Source: Streptomyces sp. TLI_171
GTDB lineage: Bacteria > Actinomycetota > Actinomycetes > Streptomycetales > Streptomycetaceae
Length of the DNA: 64,000 bases
Direction: 5' to 3'
Assembly (NCBI RefSeq): GCF_003610255.1
Contig: NZ_RAPS01000001.1
Coordinates: forward strand, 7,405,001 to 7,469,000
Both the position numbers and the translations under genes were made by a program. Of this stretch, positions 1-7,384 are shown piece by piece. How positions within the stretch are numbered: the first letter of the stretch is position 1; each line of letters starts with the position of its first letter. The notes beneath the pieces are model-generated. The model worked only from the letters and a program-made list of their open reading frames with translations. It did no database searches and was not told where the DNA came from.

Positions 1-903
1 GAGCCCGCCGACCTGGACTGGGTGGTGCCGCCGTCCACCCTGGTCCCGATCGACGGCCTCGACCCGTACCCGTACCTGCCCGACCCGGCGGCCGTCCAGC
101 AGTGGCCGGAGGTCGCGGACGGCGCGGGGGCCTACGAGATCTGGACGTTCGAGGAGTTCGACACCGGAGGCATCCGCGTCCACGTCCCGCCCGAGGGCCT
201 GCAATGGGTGCCGGCGGCCGAACCCGAGGACGAGGGGCCGCACCTGATGCTGCGTGAACTCGTCCGCCGGCACCCGCAGGCCGCGCCCGGAGTCCGTCTC
301 GACGCCGACTCGGTCGAGGACGCCGGCAGCTGGGTCTACGCCGACGACGACGGCCGGCCCGGCGTCCGGGTCTCGCTCCGCTGGACCGCCGACGGCCCGG
401 ACGGCCCGCGCTCCGGGGTGGTGACGGTCGACTTCGCGCGCGACGAGCGACTGCCCGAAGCACCCGTCCGGACGGCCGTCCCGCGCGGCGACCGCTCCGG
501 CGCGAGCGTGGTGCGCACGGCGAGCCCGGAGCTGTCGCTGGCCTGGAAGCTGCTCTGGCTGCACGCCGACGGCGACCGCGCCCGCGCCAAGGACCTGTAC
601 GACGCCGTGCTGCTCGCCGAGCTCTGCGCCGGCACCCTCCGCCCGGCCCTGCTGCGCCGCGTGCTCACCCGCGAGCCCGGCCATCCGGGCACCCTGCACC
701 TGGCCGGGCTCACCGTCCGGCCCGCCGATTGGGCCGAGTTGCTCGCCGCGAACCCCGGCATCCGCGGCACCGCCCCCGACTGGCTGGCCCGCCTGCACGC
801 CGCCCTGACGGACCTTCAGGCCGCCCTGGCGGCCCTTCAGGAACCGGACGGCCGGGGCGGCGGAAAACCGGAGGCGGCCGCGGTCCCCGGGCCGATACGT
901 TGA
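1..903 (+). CDS. AbiEii-like nucleotidyltransferase family protein, 3' part
   Basis: The reading frame is open from the first base of the window, so the true start lies upstream; an in-frame GTG at 22 is probably internal. The C-terminal half carries the pattern of the AbiEii/AbiGii nucleotidyltransferase group (a stretch like SPELSLAWKLLWL followed by RAKDLYDAVLLAEL), a family containing toxin-like nucleotidyltransferases and many uncharacterised actinobacterial proteins. No antitoxin partner is visible in the window, so a toxin-antitoxin role cannot be claimed. The stop lies 4 bases before the next gene, suggesting co-transcription. Confidence 0.6.
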   Translation, partial: EPADLDWVVPPSTLVPIDGLDPYPYLPDPAAVQQWPEVADGAGAYEIWTFEEFDTGGIRVHVPPEGLQWVPAAEPEDEGPHLMLRELVRRHPQAAPGVRLDADSVEDAGSWVYADDDGRPGVRVSLRWTADGPDGPRSGVVTVDFARDERLPEAPVRTAVPRGDRSGASVVRTASPELSLAWKLLWLHADGDRARAKDLYDAVLLAELCAGTLRPALLRRVLTREPGHPGTLHLAGLTVRPADWAELLAANPGIRGTAPDWLARLHAALTDLQAALAALQEPDGRGGGKPEAAAVPGPIR

Positions 904-907
904 GCGG

Positions 908-1522
908 ATGCGTCTGACCAAGTATGCGCACGCCTGCGTCCGGATCGAGGACGGCGACCGCTCGGTGCTGATCGACCCCGGCTGCTGGACGGCGCCCGAG
1001 GCGTTCCACGGCGTCCGGGCCGTGCTGTTCACCCACGAGCACGCGGACCACGTGGACGAGGACCTGTTGGCGGCGGCCCGCGCGGCCGACCCGGAGCTGC
1101 AGGTCTACACGCACGCCGATCTGGCGGCGGAACTCGGCGGGGAGGCCGTCGCGGTGGGGGACCGCTTCACCGCCGGCGGCTTCGAGGTCCGCGCGGTCGG
1201 CGGCCGGCACGCCGAGACCATCGACGGGTACCCGAACTGCGCGAACCTCGGCTTCCTGGTCGAGGGCGTCTACCACCCGGGCGACGCACTGCACCGGCCG
1301 GAGGAGGATGTCCGCGCCCTGCTGCTGCCCGCCTCCGGGCCCTGGCTGAGCCTGCGCGCGGCGATCGAGATGGTGCGGGCCGTCCGGCCCGAACACACCT
1401 TCCCGATCCACGACGCCAACCTCAGCGAGATCGGCATGGCCAACTTCGACGGCTGGCTCGGCGAGGAGGCGGACACCCGCTTCGCCCGGATCGCCCTCGG
1501 GAAGTCCGTCGACCTGCCCTGA
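908..1522 (+). CDS. MBL-fold metal-dependent hydrolase
   Basis: A 204-residue soluble protein of the metallo-beta-lactamase fold. The metal-binding motif THEHADHVD is near residues 39-47, with further likely ligands in GGRHAET, HPGDAL and PIHD near the C-terminus. The length matches the small UlaG/YcbL-like hydrolases whose substrates are usually unknown. It starts 4 bases after the preceding stop, so the two are probably one transcript. Family assignment is firm; substrate is not deducible. Confidence 0.88.
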   Translation: MRLTKYAHACVRIEDGDRSVLIDPGCWTAPEAFHGVRAVLFTHEHADHVDEDLLAAARAADPELQVYTHADLAAELGGEAVAVGDRFTAGGFEVRAVGGRHAETIDGYPNCANLGFLVEGVYHPGDALHRPEEDVRALLLPASGPWLSLRAAIEMVRAVRPEHTFPIHDANLSEIGMANFDGWLGEEADTRFARIALGKSVDLP

Positions 1523-1703
1523 CCTGCCCGGCCCAGACCGGCCGTCGTCCGGGGGCCGGATCAGTGACCGACGATTATTAATGTGGAGAATTGGTCCAGG
1601 TGGCCGTGCCTGGCACCCGTCCGTGTGTCGGCTGTGAAGTCTCTGGGAACCCCGGCGCGCGGCATGAGGAATCTCCAAGACGCCCTTGCTAGCTTCGTGT
1701 CGC

Positions 1704-2702
1704 ATGATCGACTCGTCCCACCTGGCAGCCCGGTCACGCTCCCTGGCGCACCTCATGCTGGCCCGACTCAGACTCCGCCACCTCGCCTGGCCGCTGTTCG
1801 CCGTGGCCTTCTGGCGCTACCTCGCGGTCTACGGACTGCCGTACGCGAACGACGTCGTCTTCCTCTGGCTGATCGCCGCACTGGTCGCCGCCTCCGTGCA
1901 CAGCGGCGGGCGCAAGGGCTGGCTGTCGGTCCTGCGCGACTGGGTCCCGGTGATGGCCGTGGTCTGGACGTACTCCCTGCTGCGCGGCTACGGCTCGCAC
2001 ACCCCCTGGCGGCCCCACTACGCCCCGCAGATCGCCTTCGACAAGGTGCTCGGCTTCGGCGAGACCTGGACGGTGCGCCTCCAGCACTGGCTCTACCACC
2101 CCGGCGACCCGCAGTGGTACGACTACGCCGCCGTCACCGTCTACATGTCGCACTTCTTCGCGGTGTTCCTGATCCTCGCGGTGCTGTGGAAGCGCAACCG
2201 GGACCGGTTCCGGCACTTCCTCTCCTGCTACCTGGCGATCACCGCGATCGGCTTCGTCACGTACGTCCTGTTCCCCGCCGACCCGCCGTGGCTGGCCGCC
2301 CTCGAGGGACACCTGCCCGCCGTCAACCGGATCGTCGCCACCGTCCTCGACAACAGCGGCCTCCACCGGGCCGGCACCATCTTCGAGAACGGCAGCCGGT
2401 TCGCCAACGACGTCGCCGCGATGCCCTCGCTGCACGCCGCCTACCCGATGATGACCGCCCTGGTGTTCTGGCCGAAGGCCGGCCGCACCCTGCGCGTGCT
2501 GCTCGCCGCGTACCCCCTGGCGATGGCCTTCACGCTGGTCTACGGCGCCGAGCACTTCATCATCGACATCCTGGTCGGCTGGGCCTACGCCTGGGCGATG
2601 GTCACCCTGGTCAACCGGCTCGTGGCCCGTCGCGCGGCCGCGCGCGAGGCCCGGCGGACGGCCGCCACCGCCGCCGCCGAAGCGCCCGTCCCGGTGGGCT
2701 GA
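1704..2702 (+). CDS. PAP2-superfamily membrane phosphatase / inositolphosphotransferase-like
   Basis: A multi-pass membrane protein of about 332 residues. It has the PAP2 signature blocks: AMPSLHAAYPMM in the middle and EHFIIDILVGWAYAW near the C-terminus, where the His and Asp are part of the phosphatase charge relay. Such proteins dephosphorylate or transfer lipid-linked phosphate headgroups at the membrane. I chose the ATG at 1704 (MIDSSHLAAR); a TTG at 1686 and an ATG at 1755 are alternatives, and no clear Shine-Dalgarno separates them. A strong hairpin follows at 2733-2768, so the gene looks monocistronic. Confidence 0.82.
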   Translation: MIDSSHLAARSRSLAHLMLARLRLRHLAWPLFAVAFWRYLAVYGLPYANDVVFLWLIAALVAASVHSGGRKGWLSVLRDWVPVMAVVWTYSLLRGYGSHTPWRPHYAPQIAFDKVLGFGETWTVRLQHWLYHPGDPQWYDYAAVTVYMSHFFAVFLILAVLWKRNRDRFRHFLSCYLAITAIGFVTYVLFPADPPWLAALEGHLPAVNRIVATVLDNSGLHRAGTIFENGSRFANDVAAMPSLHAAYPMMTALVFWPKAGRTLRVLLAAYPLAMAFTLVYGAEHFIIDILVGWAYAWAMVTLVNRLVARRAAAREARRTAATAAAEAPVPVG

Positions 2703-2732
2703 CCACCGGACCTACGAACCCCCGCGGGCCCC

Positions 2733-2768
2733 GGCCCCGGTCCGGCAGGGTGGTGCCGGACCGGGGCC
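2733..2768 (+). terminator. Perfect 15-bp hairpin after the PAP2 gene
   Basis: Bases 2733-2747 are exactly complementary to 2754-2768 with a 6-base loop (GGGTGG). The hairpin lies 30 bases after the PAP2 stop codon. It has no long T-tract, as is usual for actinomycete terminators, but GTTTCC follows directly. The remainder of 2703-3010 contains no credible gene. Confidence 0.75.
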
Positions 2769-2962
2769 GTTTCCGCTTCCTGGGCGCTCCGGCGGCTCGC
2801 TGGGAGCATCCAGGGAACTCCCTGGACGTTCGCTGGGAATTCCGGGCGTGCCCATTCCTGCTGGTGGGCCGCCCGGGTGAAGCTGACGGACCGTCACCGG
2901 CGGTAGCCCCAGCCCCGACGGGCCCGCGCGGTGAAGGCTTTGCCAATCCGTGGCGGAGTCTT

Positions 2963-2992
2963 GTTCCGCACCCCGGTAGCGTCGTGCGGAAC
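2963..2992. promoter_or_regulatory. 9-bp inverted repeat just upstream of the small ORF pair
   Basis: GTTCCGCAC (2963-2971) and GTGCGGAAC (2984-2992) are perfect inverted copies separated by 12 bases. The second arm ends about 6 bases before the strong AGGAGG ribosome binding site at 2998-3003. It could be an operator for a dimeric repressor or an RNA hairpin in the leader; I cannot decide between these from one copy. Confidence 0.5.
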
Positions 2993-3010
2993 CCAGCAGG
3001 AGGACCCACC

Positions 3011-3082
3011 ATGGCCGAACCCCGCACACCGTCAGCGCCCGGCGGGCGCCCCCGACCCGCCGCCCCGCCGACGGCCCGATGA
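3011..3082 (+). CDS. Short Pro/Arg-rich leader-like peptide, 23 residues
   Basis: ATG at 3011 is preceded by AGGAGG at 2998-3003 with good spacing. The ORF encodes a 23-residue Pro/Arg/Ala-rich peptide (MAEPRTPSAP at its start). Its stop overlaps the start of the next ORF as ATGA, implying translational coupling. I know no family for it. It is either a real micro-protein or a translated leader that sets expression of the membrane peptide behind it. Confidence 0.45.
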   Translation: MAEPRTPSAPGGRPRPAAPPTAR

Positions 3083-3273
3083 TCTCCGGCCACACCGCCG
3101 CACCCGCCCTCTGGGCGATCCTCACCCCGCTCGGCGTCCTGCTCTCCGGCCTCGGTCTGGCCTCCACCGTCCGGATCCGCCCGGGCACCGACCGCCCCCG
3201 CGACCACCTGCTCGGCCCGCTGCTGATCGCCGCCGGCATCCTGGTCGCGGGCATCGGCCTCTGGCTGCTCTGA
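3079..3273 (+). CDS. Small two-helix membrane protein
   Basis: A 64-residue protein with two hydrophobic helices (about residues 9-28 and 43-64) joined by a charged Arg/Asp-rich turn (RIRPGTDRPRDH). It overlaps the preceding 23-codon ORF by four bases (ATGA), so its translation is probably coupled to it. Function unknown; it looks like the small, weakly conserved membrane peptides common in streptomycetes. Confidence 0.6.
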   Translation: MISGHTAAPALWAILTPLGVLLSGLGLASTVRIRPGTDRPRDHLLGPLLIAAGILVAGIGLWLL

Positions 3274-3320
3274 CGCCCGCTCGGCCCGGGCCGGCGGCCC
3301 GGCTCTGTCGTGGGGGCGGG

Positions 3321-3686
3321 TCATCCCGCCGGCGGCGCGGTCGCCCGGGTGTCCGTGGAGCAGTGCCCGACCCTGCTCCACTCGAACTCCGCCCGCCAGC
3401 CCGCCCGCCCCGCGGCCCAGCCCACCAGCGCGGCCGCCGCCTGCGCCGCCGACGCCGTCGACGCCCGGTAGTGCTCCGCCGCCACGCCGTCCCGGCACTC
3501 CACCTGGTAGCCGCCGCCCTCGCGCAGCCCCACCCGCACGTACCAGTCACCCGCCGGCTCGCCGGGACCGAACCGCTCGACGATCACGAAGGAGTCGCCG
3601 CGCTGCAGGTTCGCCACCAGCCCACCCAGGGCCGCCGGCCCCGGATCCCGGATCGACAGTCCCCGCTCGGTCATCGCGTGAAGCAT
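3321..3686 (-). CDS. Hypothetical small protein
   Basis: About 121 residues. The body contains a beta-rich segment (GDSFVIVERF, DWYVRVGLRE, GGYQVECRDG) followed by an Ala-rich helix and a Trp-containing tail (WRAEFEWSRV). The ATG at 3686 is used here; an ATG at 3674 (MTERGL) is equally possible, and neither has a good Shine-Dalgarno. The pattern resembles the short immunity-like proteins of streptomycetes, but I cannot name a family. Confidence 0.55.
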   Translation of the reverse strand: MLHAMTERGLSIRDPGPAALGGLVANLQRGDSFVIVERFGPGEPAGDWYVRVGLREGGGYQVECRDGVAAEHYRASTASAAQAAAALVGWAAGRAGWRAEFEWSRVGHCSTDTRATAPPAG

Positions 3687-3868
3687 GCGTGGAGCATGCC
3701 CCACCCCACCGACAGTCCCCGCACCGGGGCCCGTCGGACTCGGACCCGGCGGCCGCGCCACGACCACTGACGGGCCGTCGGGAGACAGGTACGGCGCCGG
3801 GCCACGACCTCCGGCCGTGACCCGACGGTCCGTCAGGACGGCCTGAGGCGTCGGGCGGGCTCGATCCG

Positions 3869-4648
3869 TCACGCGCTGCCGGGCGTGGAGGGAGCCCTCG
3901 CCGCCGAGACCGCCGGCCCTCCCGCCGTCCCGTTCCCGCCCCGAAGCCGCAGGGCGGCTTCCGCCGGTTCCCACGCCTCCGCGCCCCGGTCCTCCCCGGG
4001 CCCCGGCTCTCCGGAAGCGGCGAGGTGCTCAAGCGGTAGACGGCCGTCCGCTGTTCGGCGGGGCAGCGGCGGAGTCGCGGGCCGGAGGCTACCGGCGGCC
4101 CCGTCAGCCGGCCGCGCGCGGGGGCGGTCCGTCGGTGGATGGGTCCCGCCGGGCGCGTGCCAGCCTGCCTTCTTCCGGACGGCCGCGCTCGGGTCCCGGA
4201 CACGGGCGGCCTCCAGCGCCGCGACGGCGCGCGCATCGGTGTGGACGAACTTGCCGACGAGTTCCGCGGCCCGTGACCGGACCTGGGCGTCAGGATCCGC
4301 GGCCAGGTGCCGCAGCGCCGGTTCCAGCACCCGGCCCGCTCCCGGGGCGCAGGTGTCGCCCTTGCACCGGTCGCAGGCCAGCGCGTGGAACGCCGCGATC
4401 CTGACCCCGGCGTCGGGGTCGTCGGCCATCGCGACGAGCTGCCCCATGGACTCGGGGTCGACCAGATGGTGCGGCAAGCGGCAGCAGCCCTCGCGGACAC
4501 CCGGGTTCCCGTGCGACAGGCCGCCCCGGATGGCGCCCAGCGCCTCCTCCCCGCGCCGCATCAGCGCCCGGTAGGCGGCCACGGAGCGCTGCGGGTCGCC
4601 CAGGTACGACACGAGGGCTTCGTCGTCGGTCCGCACGAATCCGAGCAT
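3869..4648 (-). CDS. HEAT-repeat domain protein, C-terminus possibly frameshifted
   Basis: Starting at MLGFVRTDDEALV, the first 150 or so residues are short helical repeats of the HEAT type (for example MADDPDAGVRIAAFHALACD and DPDAQVRSRAAELVGKFV), a scaffold for protein contacts. The region also has four Cys in CDRCKGDTC. After VRKKAGWHAPGG the sequence turns into low-complexity Arg/Pro/Ala text for about 90 residues. In a neighbouring frame near position 4140 the sequence reads GPIHRRTAP, which looks more like a natural ending. A frame slip there is plausible but unproven. Confidence 0.6.
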   Translation of the reverse strand: MLGFVRTDDEALVSYLGDPQRSVAAYRALMRRGEEALGAIRGGLSHGNPGVREGCCRLPHHLVDPESMGQLVAMADDPDAGVRIAAFHALACDRCKGDTCAPGAGRVLEPALRHLAADPDAQVRSRAAELVGKFVHTDARAVAALEAARVRDPSAAVRKKAGWHAPGGTHPPTDRPRARPADGAAGSLRPATPPLPRRTADGRLPLEHLAASGEPGPGEDRGAEAWEPAEAALRLRGGNGTAGGPAVSAARAPSTPGSA

Positions 4649-4721
4649 GGCCCCAGTGTCCGCCCGGGCCCCTGCCCCGGAAACGGGATTTCCCGTGGCC
4701 GTCAACCCTGCTGACGATCAG

Positions 4722-5174
4722 TCAGAGACACATCCAGCAGTAGAGCCGCGCACCCCGGCGGACGGCCCGCCCGGCCAGCGCCTTCAACTCGGACAGGAAG
4801 TCCGCGAGGTGCTCCGCGTCGGCCGGCGGGTCGAAGACCTCCGCCGTGGCGGCCCACTCGGCCGCCACCACCGCCAACGCCGCCTCCTCGCACCGCGCGA
4901 GCGCGTCCCGCAGGGCGTCGGTGAGCGACACCGCCACCACCTCGCCGTCGCCGACCATGGCCACCAGCGAGCCGCTGCGCCCGTCCGCCCGGACCTCGGC
5001 CGCCGTCCGGCCCGTCAACAGCTCGTCGGCGCGCGCCAGTTGGATGAACGGGTCGAGGCCCTTCGCCACCAGCTCGTCATAGCCCGCGCCACTGGGCTCG
5101 TCGTCGTCCCGGACGACGGCGCGTGCCGCATCCGCGTCATCGGCGGCGACGAAGTACCCGAAGAGAACACCCAT
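4722..5174 (-). CDS. Conserved hypothetical protein (about 150 residues)
   Basis: Starts MGVLFGYFVAADDADA and runs as a compact acidic alpha/beta protein ending RRGARLYCWMCL. The N-terminus resembles a family of uncharacterised streptomycete proteins beginning MGVLFDYF. No catalytic motif or membrane segment is visible. The ATG at 5174 fits the start of the recognisable pattern; the longer open frame upstream is compositionally unlike it. Confidence 0.65.
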   Translation of the reverse strand: MGVLFGYFVAADDADAARAVVRDDDEPSGAGYDELVAKGLDPFIQLARADELLTGRTAAEVRADGRSGSLVAMVGDGEVVAVSLTDALRDALARCEEAALAVVAAEWAATAEVFDPPADAEHLADFLSELKALAGRAVRRGARLYCWMCL

Positions 5175-5680
5175 GCCCGGATCCTGCCACCGCCCACCGA
5201 CACCGCCGGTCCCCCTGGCAGGCCGGCCCCACGCTGATCGAGGGCTACCCGCCCGACCGCAGGCGGCGGGAGAACCGCCACCGGAACGGCCAGGCTTCCG
5301 GGCGGACGGGGCAGACACCGACGCCCTGTACGACACCCTCGGCGACCAAGCCGCCCGGCCGGTGCTCACCGTCCCCTTCGGGGGCAGCCGCACCGCCGGA
5401 AGTTCGGCGCGCCGGATCCGGCCCGCCGAGGGTTCGTGGAAGCAGTGAGCGGCGAGGTGCTCGCCCTCGGCATCGAGCCCGACGTCATCCCAGGGACTCC
5501 GATCCGCAGACGTTGACCGGGTGTCAGGAGCAGCCCGACGGGGCGGGTGCCTCGGGGAGAAAAACAAGCACGCGTGCTTGATTTGTTGTCGCTCCGGTGC
5601 GACGCTCGGTCCCGACCGGAACCGCTTCGAGCCTTCGGGGTTCGAACGGCTGGGGCGGGCAGCGGAGTTGGGGAGGCGCC
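5175..5680. other. Gene-free region with coding-like scraps and an operator palindrome
   Basis: No intact gene is supported here. Short stretches read like broken protein: TDALYDTLGDQAARPVLTVP in the frame through about 5310-5370, and EVLALGIEPDVIPGTPI ending at a TGA near 5517 in another frame. They lie in different frames and match no family I can name, so I read them as possible gene remnants. The 5565-5580 palindrome and the start region of the AtuA-type operon occupy the right-hand end. Confidence 0.4.
5565..5580. promoter_or_regulatory. Perfect 16-bp palindrome, candidate TetR operator
   Basis: CAAGCACGCGTGCTTG is fully palindromic and sits in a locally AT-richer patch (AAAA before, ATTTGTTG after) about 100 bases before the first gene of the acyl-CoA operon. 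TetR/AcrR regulators of acyl-CoA catabolism operons commonly bind palindromes of this size. A TetR gene closes the same gene group at 15237, making it the natural candidate to bind here. I saw no second copy before the other genes of the group. Confidence 0.6.
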
Positions 5681-7384
5681 GTGCTGCGGATCGGCAATGC
5701 TTCGGGGTTCTACGGGGACCGGTTCGCGGCGTTCCGCGAGATGCTCACCGGCGGCCCGCTGGATGTGCTGACCGGGGACTACCTGGCCGAGCTGACCATG
5801 CTGATCCTGGCTCGGGACCGCCTCCGGGATCCGGGGCTGGGCTATGCGCGGACGTTCCTGCGGCAGGCCGAGGAGTGTCTCGCGGAGGCGGTCGACCGCG
5901 GCGTGCGGATCGTGGTCAACGCGGGCGGGCTCAACCCGGGCCGACTGGCCGAGGTACTCGGCGAGGTCGCCGAACGCCAGGGGGTCAGCGCCCGGATCGG
6001 CTACCTCACGGGCGACGAACTGCTGCCCCGGGCGGCGGAGTTCGGCTGGACGGGCAGTGGCCGGGACGGTCGACCGCTGCTGGCGGCCAATGCGTACCTG
6101 GGCGCGTTCGGCATCGCCGAGTGCCTGCGCGGGGGCGCGGACGTGGTGGTCACCGGGCGGGTCACCGATGCCGCGCTGGTGGTAGGGCCGGGCATCGCGC
6201 ACTACGGGTGGACGCCCACCGATCTGGACGCGCTGGCCGGAGCGGTGGTGGCCGGGCACGCGCTGGAGTGCGGGGCGCAGGCGACCGGCGGGAACTACGC
6301 GTTCTTCGCCGAGCACGACATCGACCATCCGGGGTTCCCGATCGCGGAGCTGCACGCCGACGGCAGCAGCGTGATCACCAAGCACCCGGGCACGGGTGGG
6401 GCCGTCACGGTGGAGACCGTCACCGCCCAACTCCTGTACGAGACGGGCGGACCGCGGTACCTCGGACCGGACGTCACGGCCCGCCTGGACACCGCGACGC
6501 TCACCCAGCAGGGCCCGGACCGGGTGCGGATCGGCGGCGTGCGCGGCGAGGCCCCGCCCGCCACCCTGAAGGTCGGGCTGAACCGGCTCGGCGGGTACCG
6601 GAACGAGTTGGTGTTCGTCCTCACCGGCCTCGACATCGAGGCGAAGGCGGCGCTGGTGCAACGGCAGTTGACGCGTGCGCTGCCCGATCCGCCCGCCGAG
6701 CTGCGGTGGACGCTGGCCCGCACCGACCACCCGGACGCCGACACCGAGGAGGCGGCCAGCGCCCTGCTCCGGCTGACCGCCCGCGACTCGCGGGAGCAGC
6801 CGGTCGGGCGCGCCCTCACCGCCGCCGCGGTCGAACTCGGCCTGGCCGGCTACCCGGGCTTCCACCTGACCGCGCCGCCCGGCAAGCCGGCCCCCTACGG
6901 GGTGTTCGAGGCAAGGGAGTTGGACGCCAAGGCGGTCGAGCAGATCGCCCACCTGCCGTCGGGTGAGCAGCTGGCCGTCCCGGCAGTACCCGAGCCGGGA
7001 CCCCGGGCGGCGGTGGCAATGCCGGAGCTGCCGCCCGCCCCCGATCCGGGCCCGACCCGCCGCGTCCCGCTCGGCCTGGTCGCCGGGGCCCGCAGCGGCG
7101 ACAAGGGCGGCGACGCGAACCTCGGCGTGTGGGCCCGCAGCGAGCCCGGCTGGCGCTGGCTCGCGCACACCCTCACCGTCGAGCGGCTCCGCGAACTGCT
7201 GCCGGAGACCGCCGAGTTGACGGTGGAGCGGCATCTGCTGCCGAACCTGCGCGCGGTCAACTTCACCATTCGCGGCCTGCTCGGCGAAGGCGTCGCCGCC
7301 CAGGCCAGGTTCGACCCCCAGGCGAAGGCGCTGGGGGAGTGGCTGCGCTCGCGCCGGCTCGACATCCCGGAGGCCCTGCTGTGA
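5681..7384 (+). CDS. Acyclic terpene utilisation AtuA-family protein
   Basis: A 567-residue protein of the AtuA (DUF1446) family. The N-terminal 420 or so residues form the main domain (RIGNASGFYGDR at the start, VVNAGGLNPGRL near 85, VVTGRVTDAALVVGP near 170). A C-terminal small domain begins near VPLGLVAGARSGDKGGDANLG. AtuA is needed for citronellol/geraniol catabolism in Pseudomonas but its reaction is not settled. I start at the GTG at 5681, which has GGGAGG at 5671-5676; the longer open frame from 5597 has no such site. The next gene overlaps by GTGA. Confidence 0.85.
   Translation: MLRIGNASGFYGDRFAAFREMLTGGPLDVLTGDYLAELTMLILARDRLRDPGLGYARTFLRQAEECLAEAVDRGVRIVVNAGGLNPGRLAEVLGEVAERQGVSARIGYLTGDELLPRAAEFGWTGSGRDGRPLLAANAYLGAFGIAECLRGGADVVVTGRVTDAALVVGPGIAHYGWTPTDLDALAGAVVAGHALECGAQATGGNYAFFAEHDIDHPGFPIAELHADGSSVITKHPGTGGAVTVETVTAQLLYETGGPRYLGPDVTARLDTATLTQQGPDRVRIGGVRGEAPPATLKVGLNRLGGYRNELVFVLTGLDIEAKAALVQRQLTRALPDPPAELRWTLARTDHPDADTEEAASALLRLTARDSREQPVGRALTAAAVELGLAGYPGFHLTAPPGKPAPYGVFEARELDAKAVEQIAHLPSGEQLAVPAVPEPGPRAAVAMPELPPAPDPGPTRRVPLGLVAGARSGDKGGDANLGVWARSEPGWRWLAHTLTVERLRELLPETAELTVERHLLPNLRAVNFTIRGLLGEGVAAQARFDPQAKALGEWLRSRRLDIPEALL

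Noticed and set aside
1..903. Toxin-antitoxin system at the left edge
   Set aside because: Only an AbiEii-like protein is seen; no antitoxin partner is in the window, and the adjacent gene is an MBL-fold hydrolase.
5630..5660. tRNA-like GGTTCGAAC near 5637
   Set aside because: No acceptor or anticodon stem can be built around it, and it lies in the leader of the AtuA-type gene.
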